From Ligilactobacillus animalis KCTC 3501 = DSM 20602 (GTDB lineage Bacteria; Bacillota; Bacilli; Lactobacillales; Lactobacillaceae), in the NCBI RefSeq assembly GCF_001434535.1, contig NZ_AYYW01000042.1, positions 309 to 64,308 of the forward strand: a stretch of DNA of 64,000 nt. Reading direction: 5' to 3'. The number at the start of each line of letters is the position of its first letter. Positions within the stretch are counted from its first letter, which is position 1. A program made the position numbers and the translations under genes. This document shows positions 56,393 through 64,000 of this stretch, one piece after another. The notes below the pieces were generated by a model. That model made no database searches, was not told the origin of the DNA, and saw only the letters and a list, made by a program, of their open reading frames with translations.

Positions 56393-56691
56393 AAAAAACT
56401 AAGATGAAAGCCTTCACTTTGGTGGAAATGGCGATCGTGATCTTTATCATCAGTTTGTTGATCTTGATCATCATTCCTAACGTCGCTAAACAGCGTTCCA
56501 ATGCTGAAAATGTCAACACTCAAGCCTTACAAGCCGAGTTGGATACCCAAGCTCAACTATATGCCGATGAAAAAGGAACGGCGATGGAAAATGTTGCTCC
56601 AACAGATCTCGAAAAAGCTGGATATTTGACAGCTAAGCAAGTCGCTGCCATCGAAAAACATCATCTTAAAGTCGAAAAGAAAGATCAATGA
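56389..56691 (+). CDS. comGC: Major pseudopilin ComGC
   Basis: 100-residue prepilin. The leader MKKTKMKA is cut before FTLVEMAIVIF, with Glu at position 5 of the mature chain, and the next 20 residues form the hydrophobic helix. It polymerises into the competence pilus that takes up DNA. Overlaps the comGB stop as ATGA. Confidence 0.93.
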   Translation: MKKTKMKAFTLVEMAIVIFIISLLILIIIPNVAKQRSNAENVNTQALQAELDTQAQLYADEKGTAMENVAPTDLEKAGYLTAKQVAAIEKHHLKVEKKDQ

Positions 56692-57122
56692 CCATGAAAG
56701 TTCAAGGCTTTACGCTGGTTGAAGTGACCTTAACGCTTTTTATTGCAACTTGTATATTTTTATTTGGGATCGGTCCAGGGATGCATACATTAGCTAGTTT
56801 ACAAGAAAAGCTGTTCTTTAATGAATTGCGTCAAACCTGGTTTGCAGCGATCTATCAAGGAGAGCAACAAAAGCAATATACTTGGATCCAATTTGAACCA
56901 AAACAGGTCAAGTTTAGTGTTGGCCAAAAGGCCTTAAAAATTCTGATATACCAAAAATCATTGACGCCGACGACCGATCACCAAGAGTTATCGGTGAGTG
57001 GTCTAGGTTCACTTAGTCCTACGACGGAAACTTTTACTTCAACTTTAGGTAAAGAGTATCAAGTGCATTTTCAATTAGGGTATGGCACACAATATCGGAT
57101 CGAAGAACATGTTAAAAGGTAG
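56688..57122 (+). CDS. comGD: Minor pseudopilin ComGD
   Basis: 144 residues, prepilin motif QGFTLVEVTLTLFIA near residues 6-20. ATG 56688 overlaps the comGC stop by 4 bp; a second in-frame ATG is at 56694. Minor pilin of the competence apparatus. Confidence 0.88.
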   Translation: MTMKVQGFTLVEVTLTLFIATCIFLFGIGPGMHTLASLQEKLFFNELRQTWFAAIYQGEQQKQYTWIQFEPKQVKFSVGQKALKILIYQKSLTPTTDHQELSVSGLGSLSPTTETFTSTLGKEYQVHFQLGYGTQYRIEEHVKR

Positions 57123-57130
57123 GTGATAGT

Positions 57131-57385
57131 GTGCACGTACGGGCTTTTTTGTTGGCTGATGCACTCAGTGGGATGAGTGTGTTATTAGTCATCAGTACGT
57201 TATTGTATCTGACAGATCTGCGTTTGCATCAAGCGACAACACAAGCTTATTTACAAGTTCAAGTAGCTCAAAAGTTACTAGTGCAGAGTCAAGCACAAAC
57301 GACAAAAGCTAAAGGGGGAAAAATTGAAGTTCAGATCACAGATCGAGCCGGGCATCCAGTTACACTTGAATTGCACAAAGATTAG
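57131..57385 (+). CDS. comGE: Minor pseudopilin ComGE
   Basis: 84 residues with a short N-terminus and a hydrophobic helix (FLLADALSGMSVLLVISTLLYL). The prepilin site is degenerate (RAFLLADA), as is usual for ComGE. The start is GTG 57131 next to AGGTGATA. The end overlaps comGF by 62 bp. Confidence 0.75.
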   Translation: MHVRAFLLADALSGMSVLLVISTLLYLTDLRLHQATTQAYLQVQVAQKLLVQSQAQTTKAKGGKIEVQITDRAGHPVTLELHKD

Positions 57386-57824
57386 GGGCTTTACTTTGAT
57401 CGAGGCCACGGTTGCGCTAGTAGTGACAGCTATGGGTCTAGCGTTATTAGCGGGTATCGGCTCGAATATGCAAAAACAAATGGTAGCAAAACAGGAAATT
57501 GATCAGTTTGAGTGGGAACGTTTTGTGAGTTTGCTACAAAATGAGCGCCAACATTTTGCCTTAGTAAAAAAGCCAGGTGAAAATGTGGAAAATATCTATT
57601 TGTATAGTCGAAAAGCTAAAAAAGATTATATCGTTCATTATGAAAGTGAACGTGATAAAGTGATCATGGAGACGGCATCTGGTGGTTATATGCCGTTATT
57701 ATATCGAGTATCTAGTTTTCGTGCTATCAAGCAAGATAAGACGATAAAAATAACCGCCCAGATCGATCAAAGGACTTATCAGACGACCTTTAGTTTACCA
57801 CTACAGAAAGAAAGTGGACTATGA
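57324..57824 (+). CDS. comGF: Minor pseudopilin ComGF
   Basis: 166 residues: leader to KIRG, then FTLIEATVALVVTAMGLALLAG and a beta-rich C-terminal half. The start is TTG 57324, with AAAGGGGG five bases upstream, inside comGE. The leader of about 22 residues is long for a prepilin; a start nearer the cut site is possible but has no ribosome site. Confidence 0.85.
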   Translation: MKFRSQIEPGIQLHLNCTKIRGFTLIEATVALVVTAMGLALLAGIGSNMQKQMVAKQEIDQFEWERFVSLLQNERQHFALVKKPGENVENIYLYSRKAKKDYIVHYESERDKVIMETASGGYMPLLYRVSSFRAIKQDKTIKITAQIDQRTYQTTFSLPLQKESGL

Positions 57825-58102
57825 AACTAAAAGGAACATTGCTGAGTTCAGCACTATTGATGTTAGTTTTGGTGACTGCTGTTTTTTATGCGCAATTGTT
57901 AGGACACCAGCTCCAGCAATTGACATATCAACGGCAAAGCATGTATTATCGTGCGCGTACCTTAGCTGTGTTAGCCCAAAAACTTGATTTAAAGCCTGGG
58001 CAAAAGGCGAGTTCAGCTCAAGGACAAGTGGAAATGTTAAAAGATCAAGTCAGAGTGCTTCTTCCCAATGGCCAAAAATATACCCTGGATCAAATCGACT
58101 AG
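57821..58102 (+). CDS. comGG: ComGG-like pseudopilin
   Basis: 93 residues with one N-terminal hydrophobic helix (LLSSALLMLVLVTAVFYAQLL) and a polar C-terminal part. Assigned by position, size and helix; it has little sequence conservation. Overlaps comGF as ATGA. Last gene of the comG run. Confidence 0.7.
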   Translation: MKLKGTLLSSALLMLVLVTAVFYAQLLGHQLQQLTYQRQSMYYRARTLAVLAQKLDLKPGQKASSAQGQVEMLKDQVRVLLPNGQKYTLDQID

Positions 58103-58176
58103 ATACCACGACTTGAAATTCTAGTAGGATGTGCGATAATAAGACATTAGTAAAAAAGTTGATTAGGGTGTGAAAA

Positions 58177-59187
58177 ATGGCATTAGCAAAAGTAGAAGAA
58201 AAATTTCAATTATTGAATGAAGCGATCGAGCTCTTGCAAAAAAATGTAGAATGTTCAGCATTAGATGCTTTGATCGAGACATTCGAGAATTTGTTAGATG
58301 ATGGTCGAGTTCATGTTGAAGATGGAACACCAGATGAAGCAACAGTCGCTAAGCTAAAAGATCTCTACCAAAAGATCGATTTAGCTTCTCTATCTAAAGA
58401 AGAACGACGCTCAGTATTGCAATTGTGCCTTTTACAAGCTTATAAGCGTGAAAAAGTCCAAGTAAATCACCAAATGACACCCGATACGATCGGATTTTTA
58501 TTGGCATATCTGATCGAAAAAGTTGGGAAATATACGGCTGGCCTAAAATTGTTGGATCTAACAGTTGGGACAGGAAATTTGTTATCAGCGATCCTGAGCA
58601 CCTTAGAGAAGAGTGGCTGGAAAGAGCTTGACGTCTATGGGGTCGACAACGATGATACGATGTTAGCTTTAGCCAATATCTCGGCTGAATTGATGCAAAG
58701 TAAAACGCAATTAATCCATCAAGATGCATTGGCTGAGTTGCAAGTACCACCAGCTGATATTGTCGTAGCTGATCTGCCGGTCGGTTATTATCCACTTGAT
58801 AGTCGGGCAAAAGAGTATCAGACAGCATTTGCTGAAGGGCATTCTTACGTGCATTATCTATTGATCGAACAAGCGCTTGAGCAATTAGTAGCTGGCGGTT
58901 GGGGCGTTTTTGTCGTTCCACGTGGGATGTTTGAAGCGCCTGAAGCTAAACGATTACTGCAATTGATCCAAGAAAAAGGCTATTTGCAAGGACTACTCAA
59001 TTTACCACAGCAACTATTTATCAATGAAAATTCACAAAAATCGATCTTGCTCCTGCAAAAGAAGGGAGCACAAGCTAAGCAAGCTGAACCTATCTTGCTA
59101 GGAGAATTTCCACTGATGAAAAATCAATCGGAGTTTGTTGAATTTATGAAAGAGATCGATAACTGGCAAGCCCAAAACTTTGCTTAA
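58177..59187 (+). CDS. Class I SAM-dependent methyltransferase (YtxK type)
   Basis: 336 residues. The N-terminal third is helical; then LLDLTVGTGNLLSAIL near residues 126-141 binds SAM, and ADLPVGYYP near 202-210 takes the place of the NPPY active motif of N6-adenine methylases. This gene follows comG in most lactobacilli, often with ackA next; here ackA is not present. The substrate is not known, and it is unlikely to be a restriction-linked enzyme because no restriction gene is nearby. Confidence 0.87.
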   Translation: MALAKVEEKFQLLNEAIELLQKNVECSALDALIETFENLLDDGRVHVEDGTPDEATVAKLKDLYQKIDLASLSKEERRSVLQLCLLQAYKREKVQVNHQMTPDTIGFLLAYLIEKVGKYTAGLKLLDLTVGTGNLLSAILSTLEKSGWKELDVYGVDNDDTMLALANISAELMQSKTQLIHQDALAELQVPPADIVVADLPVGYYPLDSRAKEYQTAFAEGHSYVHYLLIEQALEQLVAGGWGVFVVPRGMFEAPEAKRLLQLIQEKGYLQGLLNLPQQLFINENSQKSILLLQKKGAQAKQAEPILLGEFPLMKNQSEFVEFMKEIDNWQAQNFA

Positions 59188-59190
59188 AAG

Positions 59191-59234
59191 ATAAAGAGTT
59201 ACTTTCCCTAAAAGGGGGAGCAACTCTTTATTTG
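59191..59234 (+). terminator. Terminator after the methyltransferase gene
   Basis: TAAAGAGTT pairs with AACTCTTTA (59192-59200 and 59222-59230), with an inner CCC/GGG stem. The T tract is weak (TTTGTT). Confidence 0.7.
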
Positions 59235-59242
59235 TTCCTGTG

Positions 59243-59299
59243 GTTGAATTTTATTCATCTAAAAATGAAATAGTTGAATTTTACTTAACTAAAAGATTA
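59243..59299 (+). repeat. 30-bp-spaced direct repeat before the amino acid permease
   Basis: GTTGAATTTTATTCATCTAAAA (split here as GTTGAATTTTA and TTCATCTAAAA) at 59243 is repeated in near form GTTGAATTTTA / CTTAACTAAAA at 59273, a period of 30 bp. The first copy contains TGAAT-TTT-ATTCA, close to an ArgR box but one base short. Possible operator pair. Confidence 0.4.
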
Positions 59300-59339
59300 A
59301 GCTAAACTTAATTATATAAAATATTAAAGGAGTTTTTTG

Positions 59340-60716
59340 ATGGAAAATGAAGAGCAATATGCCCGTGGCTTAAAGAGCCGGCATGTCCAGCTGATCGCAT
59401 TAGGCGGAACGATCGGGACCGGGCTATTTTTAGGTTCAGGGAAATCGATCCAGTTAGCAGGACCTTCGATCGTCTTAGCCTATCTTATAACAGGTGCGAT
59501 CTGTTTCTTGTTGATGCGTGCGATGGGGGAATTGCTACTTTCAGATTTAAAGAGCCATTCGTTTATTGATTTTATTGAACGCTATTTAGGCAAAGATATT
59601 GGTTTTATCACCGGCTGGACGTATTGGGTCTGTTGGATCACGATCGCGATGGCTGATGTGACGGCAAGTGGGATGTACATCCATTATTGGTTCCCACATA
59701 TTCCCGAGTGGATCCCTGGTTTTGTCATCTTAGCGATCTTGCTGGCCCTGAATTTGATCACCGTTGCTTTGTTTGGTGAAACTGAATTCTGGTTTGCGTT
59801 GATCAAGGTCATTGCGATCATTGCATTGATCGTGATCGGGATCGTTTTGGTCGTGATCGGTTATGAAACACCTAGTGGACATGCTTCTGTGATGAATTTA
59901 GTTGATTATGGTGGCCTTTTCCCTAAAGGTTTAGGCGGATTTTTGATGTCATTTCAAATGGTAACATTTGGTTTTATCGGGATCGAAATGATCGGTGTCA
60001 CTGCTTCTGAGACACAAGATCCTAAAACCGTGATCCCTAAGGCGATCAATGAGATCCCACTTCGGATAATTATTTTTTATGTGGGCTCATTACTAGCCTT
60101 GATGTGTATCTATCCTTGGCGATCGATCACACCAGATCAAAGTCCATTTGTTCAAGTTTTTGAAAATATTGGTATTCCTGCTGCGGCTGGAATTATTAAT
60201 TTTGTTGTTTTAACAGCAGCTGCTTCAGCATGTAATAGTTCAATCTTTAATACTGGTCGAATGGTCTTTTCTTTGACATATAAAGAAAAAGGTCGCTTTG
60301 CTAAAAAGATGAGCAAACTTTCACGGCATCAAGTTCCAGCTAATGCGATCCGCTTTTCAACAGCAGTGATCGCTTTAACAGTCGTAGCCAACTTAATGAT
60401 CCCAAACACATCTCTCTTTACTTTTATCTCGAGTGTAGCAACAACATGTTTCCTCTTTATCTGGGGTGCGATCGTGGTCGCTCACTTGAAATATCGTAAA
60501 GAGTTGAAAGCTAAGGGACAAAAAAATGAATCTAATTTCAAGATGCCACTTTATCCAGCATCAGACTATGCTGTCTTGATCTTTTTAGCTTTTGTTTGTG
60601 TGATCATGTGCTTTGAACAAGCCACTTTGATCGCGTTGCTAGCTTCATTAGTTTGGTTTGCAGCACTCTTTATGTTGAATAAATTGCGTAAGAAGCATTT
60701 ATCTGAAAATCAATAG
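59340..60716 (+). CDS. Amino acid permease (APC superfamily, AAT family)
   Basis: 458 residues with twelve membrane helices. RGLKSRHVQLIALGGTIGTGLFLGSG at residues 10-35 is the diagnostic first helix of the AAT family, with the substrate-backbone motif GTGLF. MGELL and the FGFIGIEMIGVTASE segment also match. Substrate is an amino acid, not specified. ATG 59340 with AAAGGAG upstream; a TTG at 59337 is less likely. Monocistronic. Confidence 0.92.
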   Translation: MENEEQYARGLKSRHVQLIALGGTIGTGLFLGSGKSIQLAGPSIVLAYLITGAICFLLMRAMGELLLSDLKSHSFIDFIERYLGKDIGFITGWTYWVCWITIAMADVTASGMYIHYWFPHIPEWIPGFVILAILLALNLITVALFGETEFWFALIKVIAIIALIVIGIVLVVIGYETPSGHASVMNLVDYGGLFPKGLGGFLMSFQMVTFGFIGIEMIGVTASETQDPKTVIPKAINEIPLRIIIFYVGSLLALMCIYPWRSITPDQSPFVQVFENIGIPAAAGIINFVVLTAAASACNSSIFNTGRMVFSLTYKEKGRFAKKMSKLSRHQVPANAIRFSTAVIALTVVANLMIPNTSLFTFISSVATTCFLFIWGAIVVAHLKYRKELKAKGQKNESNFKMPLYPASDYAVLIFLAFVCVIMCFEQATLIALLASLVWFAALFMLNKLRKKHLSENQ

Positions 60717-60734
60717 AATGTCGTATGAATAACG

Positions 60735-60808
60735 AGGGTCCTACTATGATGCGTATTTTTTGCATCGTGGTGGGACCCTTGGCGCATTTTTTGAGCGCCA
60801 CTATTTTT
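60735..60808 (+). terminator. Two tandem hairpins after the permease gene
   Basis: First stem: 18-base arms at 60735-60752 and 60762-60779 with a few G-T pairs. Second: TGGCGC / GCGCCA (60780-60785 and 60795-60800), followed by CTATTTTT. Together a strong terminator. Confidence 0.88.
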
Positions 60809-61002
60809 GCTTTGGTCTAAGCAGTTACCTTTTACGTGATTTTCAGCTATACTATATTAGAGATATATCAATCATGATAGTATATGTGATTCACCCGAAA
60901 GACAAATGTGGTGTGAATGAGACAAAAAAATCTAAGAAAGGAGAGGCTATATTTCTTTCGCAAGCAATATGCTTGACTACATTTTATATAGCAGGAATTT
61001 TT

Positions 61003-61584
61003 TTGAATAGTGAAAAAAAGGAACGCAGAGAAGCACAGCTAGCTAAGAAAGCTGAGACGATCAAAGCTTTTGCGAGTGAAGTTATCTTGCAAAGTCCTAC
61101 CCAGATGTTGATCGATGGGCGCCCATATATTTTAGAGAAGAATTATCGCAATGGATTTGAGGTCGAAAAGTTAGAGGAACGTTTTAGCAATATTTTGACC
61201 AAGTATGATTACATTGTAGGTGATTGGGGTTATGATCAATTGCGGCTGCGAGGCTTTTATGCTGCCGGTAGCAATAAAGGAACACCGACGCAAAGCATTG
61301 AACGCTTACAGGATTATCTTTACGAATACTGTAATTTTGGCTGTGCTTATTTTGTCTTGCGCAACTTAGATGTTCAGACTCCAACACCATCGCATAACGG
61401 TGGTAAAAATAAAAAGACCAGCCATAAGCGGCGGACACAAAATAGAAAAGAAAAGTCGCAAAAGCCATATACAGCACAACGTGTATATGATATAAATAAA
61501 AAGCAACCTCGGTCGAAAAAATGTACGACAGACCAGGTCAAAAAACGCAAACGGCGCTTTACGATCCGCCAAAAAAATAAATAA
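61003..61584 (+). CDS. YutD-like protein (DUF1027)
   Basis: 193 residues. The YutD core runs from about residue 37 to 125: NYRNGFEVEKLEERFSNIL, KYDYIVGDWGYDQLRLRGFY and LYEYCNFGCAYFVLRN are hallmarks. A very basic tail of about 60 residues (Lys/Arg-rich) follows, suggesting nucleic acid binding. The start is uncertain: TTG 61003 has AGGA at good distance and fits the YutD length, while the frame is open from 60760. A strong AAAGGAGAGG at 60938-60947 has no in-frame start codon at proper distance. Function unknown. Confidence 0.8.
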   Translation: MNSEKKERREAQLAKKAETIKAFASEVILQSPTQMLIDGRPYILEKNYRNGFEVEKLEERFSNILTKYDYIVGDWGYDQLRLRGFYAAGSNKGTPTQSIERLQDYLYEYCNFGCAYFVLRNLDVQTPTPSHNGGKNKKTSHKRRTQNRKEKSQKPYTAQRVYDINKKQPRSKKCTTDQVKKRKRRFTIRQKNK

Positions 61585-61600
61585 GGGGTAGTTTACCAAA

Positions 61601-62371
61601 ATGAAAAAATATGCAGGCTATATGATCGATCTTGATGGCACGATCTACCGTGGTAAGGAAAAGATCCCAGCTGCGAAACGTTTTATCGAAAATTTACAGG
61701 CTAAAAATATTCCATTTCTCTTTGTGACTAATAATAGTACACAAGCACCGGAAAAAGTCGTTGCTAATTTAGCGAAGAACTTTGATATTCATGTTACAGT
61801 CAATAATGTTTTTACTTCGGCCTTAGCGACAGCAGACTATATTGCTGATCTGGATAGTGAAAAAAGAACAGCTTATGTGATCGGTGAATTAGGGCTAAAA
61901 CAAGCTATTTTAGATCGAGGCTTTAAATTTGAGGAGACAACACCTGATTATGTAGTTGTAGGGTTGGATTATGATGTAACGTATCATAAATTTGAATTAG
62001 CAACATTAGCGATCAAGCGTGGGGCTACTTTTATTGGAACGAATGCAGATACAAATTTACCTAATGAGCGTGGCTTAGTTCCTGGGGCAGGCTCAGTGAT
62101 CGCCTTAGTTGAATGTGCAACACAGCAAAAAGCGCAATATGTTGGTAAGCCAGAAACGATAATCATGGAAAAAGCTTTGAAGCGCTTAGGTCTAGCTAAA
62201 GATCAAGTAGCAATGGTCGGTGACAACTACATGACGGATATTCAAGCTGGGATCAATTTTGGGATCGATACGATCTTAGTTTATACAGGCGTCTCAACGA
62301 AGGAACAAGTGGCTGATAAAGCTATCAAACCGACAGTTGAGCTCGATTCTTTAGACCAATGGAAAGTCTAA
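61601..62371 (+). CDS. HAD-IIA phosphatase, NagD-like (TIGR01457)
   Basis: 256 residues: DLDGTIYRG at residues 8-16 holds both catalytic Asp, FVTNNST is motif II, and MVGDNYMTDIQAG motif IV. Typical of the TIGR01457 group in Gram-positives. Substrate probably a small phosphorylated metabolite. AAGGGGTAG precedes ATG 61601. It lies between yutD and the DUF1461 gene, overlapping the latter by 13 bp; this trio is conserved in lactobacilli. Confidence 0.92.
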   Translation: MKKYAGYMIDLDGTIYRGKEKIPAAKRFIENLQAKNIPFLFVTNNSTQAPEKVVANLAKNFDIHVTVNNVFTSALATADYIADLDSEKRTAYVIGELGLKQAILDRGFKFEETTPDYVVVGLDYDVTYHKFELATLAIKRGATFIGTNADTNLPNERGLVPGAGSVIALVECATQQKAQYVGKPETIIMEKALKRLGLAKDQVAMVGDNYMTDIQAGINFGIDTILVYTGVSTKEQVADKAIKPTVELDSLDQWKV

Positions 62372-63006
62372 GCGTTCGATATCTAAAAGAGGCCGGGCTC
62401 CAGCTTTTGGTGCTGTTATTTTTAGTGACGTTTTGCATAACGCTAACGATCAATTTCCATCCACTTTACTGGTGGTTCATGCACCATTACAAACTGTATC
62501 AAGAGGTCGGTCTGACAAAACAAGGGCTACGGGATAACTATTTGTCATTGCTGGCATATCTCAATTATCCGTGGGTCACAGAGCTCAAATTATCTTTACC
62601 GATCTCCTATAATGGCATGCGGCATTTTGAAGATGTCAAACGGCTATTTTTCTTGAATTATAGTGTTTTAGCCCTGACTGCTTGGCCAGCGCTACGTTAT
62701 TTATATGATCTGACACTAAAAAAACGGCTTTGGCTCTTACAAGGAAAGATCTATGGTCTAAGTTTGATCGTAGCCGGATTTATTTGTTTTATAGTGGTCG
62801 ATTTTGAAGATTTTTTTATCTTCTTTCATGAAGTGTTATTTAGAAATGATGACTGGATATTTGATCCGAATTTAGATCCGATCATCAATGCTTTGCCAAG
62901 TGAGTATTTTTTAGCGTGTTTCGGCATATTTGTGGGAACATTTACTTTGAGTTTACTTGGCATCTATCTTATTGGAAAATGGCAATTAAAAAACGTGGTC
63001 GCTTAA
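62359..63006 (+). CDS. TIGR01906/DUF1461 integral membrane protein
   Basis: 215 residues with four membrane helices (about 12-32, 97-112, 130-148, 185-207) and a large extracellular loop after the first with YNYPWVTELKLSLPIS-like sequence. DUF1461 family; function unknown. Its last codons form the left arm of the following terminator. Confidence 0.85.
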   Translation: MESLSVRYLKEAGLQLLVLLFLVTFCITLTINFHPLYWWFMHHYKLYQEVGLTKQGLRDNYLSLLAYLNYPWVTELKLSLPISYNGMRHFEDVKRLFFLNYSVLALTAWPALRYLYDLTLKKRLWLLQGKIYGLSLIVAGFICFIVVDFEDFFIFFHEVLFRNDDWIFDPNLDPIINALPSEYFLACFGIFVGTFTLSLLGIYLIGKWQLKNVVA

Positions 63007-63024
63007 ATTGACCACGTTTTTTTG
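62988..63024. terminator. Bidirectional terminator overlapping the DUF1461 gene end
   Basis: 13-bp arms AAAAAACGTGGTC / GACCACGTTTTTT (62988-63000 and 63010-63022). Serves the DUF1461 gene and the convergent dedA. Confidence 0.93.
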
Positions 63025-63032
63025 TGTTGATA

Positions 63033-63674
63033 TTATTTTTTTGAAGTTTTTGATTTGATTGCCCCAATGATCGCTGGAATCAAAGAAACAGCGATGATCC
63101 CGATGATGATCAAGGAGAAATGTTCTTTAACGATCGGGAAATTACCAAAGAAATAACCTGCACCACAGCAAAGTGTTACCCAAGCCGTTGCACCGATCAA
63201 ACAGTAACGGATAAAGGTCTTGAAATTACCACCACTACCGCCGTAAACAAAGGGTGCCAATGTACGGATGATCGGCATGAAACGGGCTAATGAGATCGCG
63301 ATCCCACCGTGCTTGTCGAAGAATTCTTCGGTTCGTTTTAAATCAGACTCTTTGATGATCCGACTGAAAAATTTAGTCTTAGTCAATTTTTTACCTAGAT
63401 AATGCCCGATAAAGAAGTTAAGTGAGTCACCTAAAACAGCGGCGAACCAGAAGAGGGCAACAAAGATCCAAATATCTAGGCTATATTTAGGATTTGCCGA
63501 CATTGCACTGGCGGCAAATAAAAGCGAATCTCCGGGTAAAAACGGCATAATAACAGCACCGGTCTCGATAAAGATGATCGAAAATAAGATCAGGTAAGTC
63601 CAATCACCGAAGAGATTAACGATCGTAACTAAGTGGACATCGATGTGTAAGATAAAATCAATTAGTTGTGACAT
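63033..63674 (-). CDS. DedA family membrane protein
   Basis: 213 residues with the DedA fold: ENxxP-like IETGAVIMPFLPGDSLLF near 36-53, the re-entrant GDSLNFFIGHYLGKK near 79-94, and RFMPIIRTLAPFVYG near 130-144. DedA proteins are linked to phospholipid scrambling and undecaprenyl phosphate recycling. ATG 63674 has no good ribosome site of its own but lies inside a small upstream ORF (63658-63708), suggesting coupled translation. Confidence 0.9.
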   Translation of the reverse strand: MSQLIDFILHIDVHLVTIVNLFGDWTYLILFSIIFIETGAVIMPFLPGDSLLFAASAMSANPKYSLDIWIFVALFWFAAVLGDSLNFFIGHYLGKKLTKTKFFSRIIKESDLKRTEEFFDKHGGIAISLARFMPIIRTLAPFVYGGSGGNFKTFIRYCLIGATAWVTLCCGAGYFFGNFPIVKEHFSLIIIGIIAVSLIPAIIGAIKSKTSKK

Positions 63675-63708
63675 TGCTATAGGCGTTCATTGTCGGCTGT
63701 AAAAACAT
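63658..63708 (-). CDS. 16-codon leader ORF overlapping dedA
   Basis: ATG 63708 follows AAAGGA by eight bases; the peptide MFLQPTMNAYSNVTTN ends at TGA 63658-63660, 17 bp inside dedA. A second in-frame ATG 63714 is too close to the site. It may exist to load ribosomes for dedA. No sequence family recognised. Confidence 0.45.
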   Translation of the reverse strand: MFLQPTMNAYSNVTTN

Positions 63709-63784
63709 GAACATATTCCTTTCGTAATTGTAGTTGTTGATTTTTGACAACTATAGGAGAGTGCCGACAGTAGCGTTTACTCTC
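63691..63784 (-). promoter_or_regulatory. Structured leader of dedA
   Basis: On the minus-strand RNA: stem GAGAGT/ACTCTC (63757-63762 with 63779-63784), stem TAGTTGT/ACAACTA (63731-63737 with 63747-63753), and GCCGACA (63763-63769) complementary to the copy in the leader ORF (63691-63697). No known riboswitch class recognised. Confidence 0.4.
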
Positions 63785-63819
63785 TTATATAAATATACTA
63801 CACTTTTAGCTTAATGTAC

Positions 63820-64000
63820 TTAATTATCTTGAGCAGCTTCAAATTTTTTAATTAGCTGCGTACTATGAGCAGGTTGGCGTTTTTCCGGATAGATCCGCAG
63901 TAGTGCGCTATTGATGACGCTAGGAGCTTCGCCAAAACCGGTGGCCATCAAATTTAATTTATCAGCTTGGGCGGCGATATCCCCGATCGCGTAAACGCCA
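63820..64000 (-). CDS. Ferredoxin-NADP reductase-like flavoprotein, C-terminal part
   Basis: Partial gene running off the right edge; the last 59 residues are seen. GVYAIGDIA at the start is the second FAD-binding motif of the thioredoxin-reductase-like fold, and [21 protein letters not shown] with QPAHST are typical of the type 2 ferredoxin-NADP reductases (YumC type) of Firmicutes. Stop TAA at 63820-63822. Confidence 0.85.
   Translation of the reverse strand, partial: GVYAIGDIAAQADKLNLMATGFGEAPSVINSALLRIYPEKRQPAHSTQLIKKFEAAQDN

Noticed and set aside
58177-59187. The methyltransferase as part of a restriction-modification or phage defence system
   Set aside because: It belongs to the comG-linked YtxK type and no partner nuclease or specificity gene is present.

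Overview
The window looks like a stretch of chromosome from a low-to-mid GC lactic acid bacterium of the family Lactobacillaceae, most likely Ligilactobacillus or a close relative (genus by inference only). The support is the tail of a long tRNA cluster in typical lactobacillus order, the divergent pepQ/ccpA pair, an ssrA gene encoding the tag AKNNNNSYALAA, comG genes followed by a methyltransferase, a yutD-nagD-DUF1461 block, a complete bacterial glycogen operon and an ATP-type PEP carboxykinase. Codon use and AT-rich spacers are uniform. I see no prophage, insertion sequence, CRISPR array or restriction system; this is core chromosome.

Layout. 1-780: eight tRNA genes (Asp, Phe, Tyr, Trp, His, Gln, Cys, Leu). 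0.9-4.9 kb: YeiH-type permease and a Feo ferrous iron operon with a duplicated-domain FeoA, a Fur-box-like site and a 53-residue Cys-rich membrane protein. 5-13.9 kb: pckA, ung-pta-tsaE, exonucleases, murB, small membrane proteins. 14-17.5 kb: cdaA-cdaR-glmM, coupling c-di-AMP synthesis to amino-sugar supply. 18.7-28.7 kb: glgB-glgC-glgD-glgA-glgP plus a GH13 enzyme, for glycogen synthesis and breakdown. 28.9-33.9 kb: pstS-C-A-B-B-phoU behind a ladder of PhoP-type TTTACA repeats. 34-39.8 kb: fba, a hemolysin-III protein, an ArsR-type regulator, and a TrpXYZ-type ABC transporter on the minus strand behind a leader-peptide attenuator. 39.8-48.4 kb: ssrA, LTA-synthase-like protein, GlcU-type sugar uptake, pgi, glpF, a CbpB/DarB-like CBS protein and an MscS channel. 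48.5-54.3 kb: DUF948 and YtxH proteins, pepQ/ccpA, VanZ, YebC, rbsK. 54.4-59.2 kb: the comG pseudopilus operon with a one-base frameshift in comGB, then a YtxK-like methyltransferase. 59.3-64 kb: amino acid permease, yutD, HAD phosphatase, DUF1461, dedA, and the C-terminal end of a ferredoxin-NADP reductase-like flavoprotein.

How the parts connect. Sugar-phosphate flow is well represented: uptake by GlcU, pgi, fba, ribokinase, pta, pckA and the glycogen cycle, with CcpA encoded in the window. Two pieces of c-di-AMP signalling are here, the synthase CdaA with its regulator CdaR and a protein resembling the c-di-AMP receptor CbpB/DarB.

The most unusual element is the leader ahead of the TrpX-type transporter. 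It has a strong promoter, a 17-codon peptide with one Trp codon, a set of mutually exclusive stems and an intrinsic terminator. Other points of interest are a structured dedA leader with an overlapping 16-codon ORF, repeated ATACAGG-like elements before glgB, and a possible small RNA unit near 18.0 kb.
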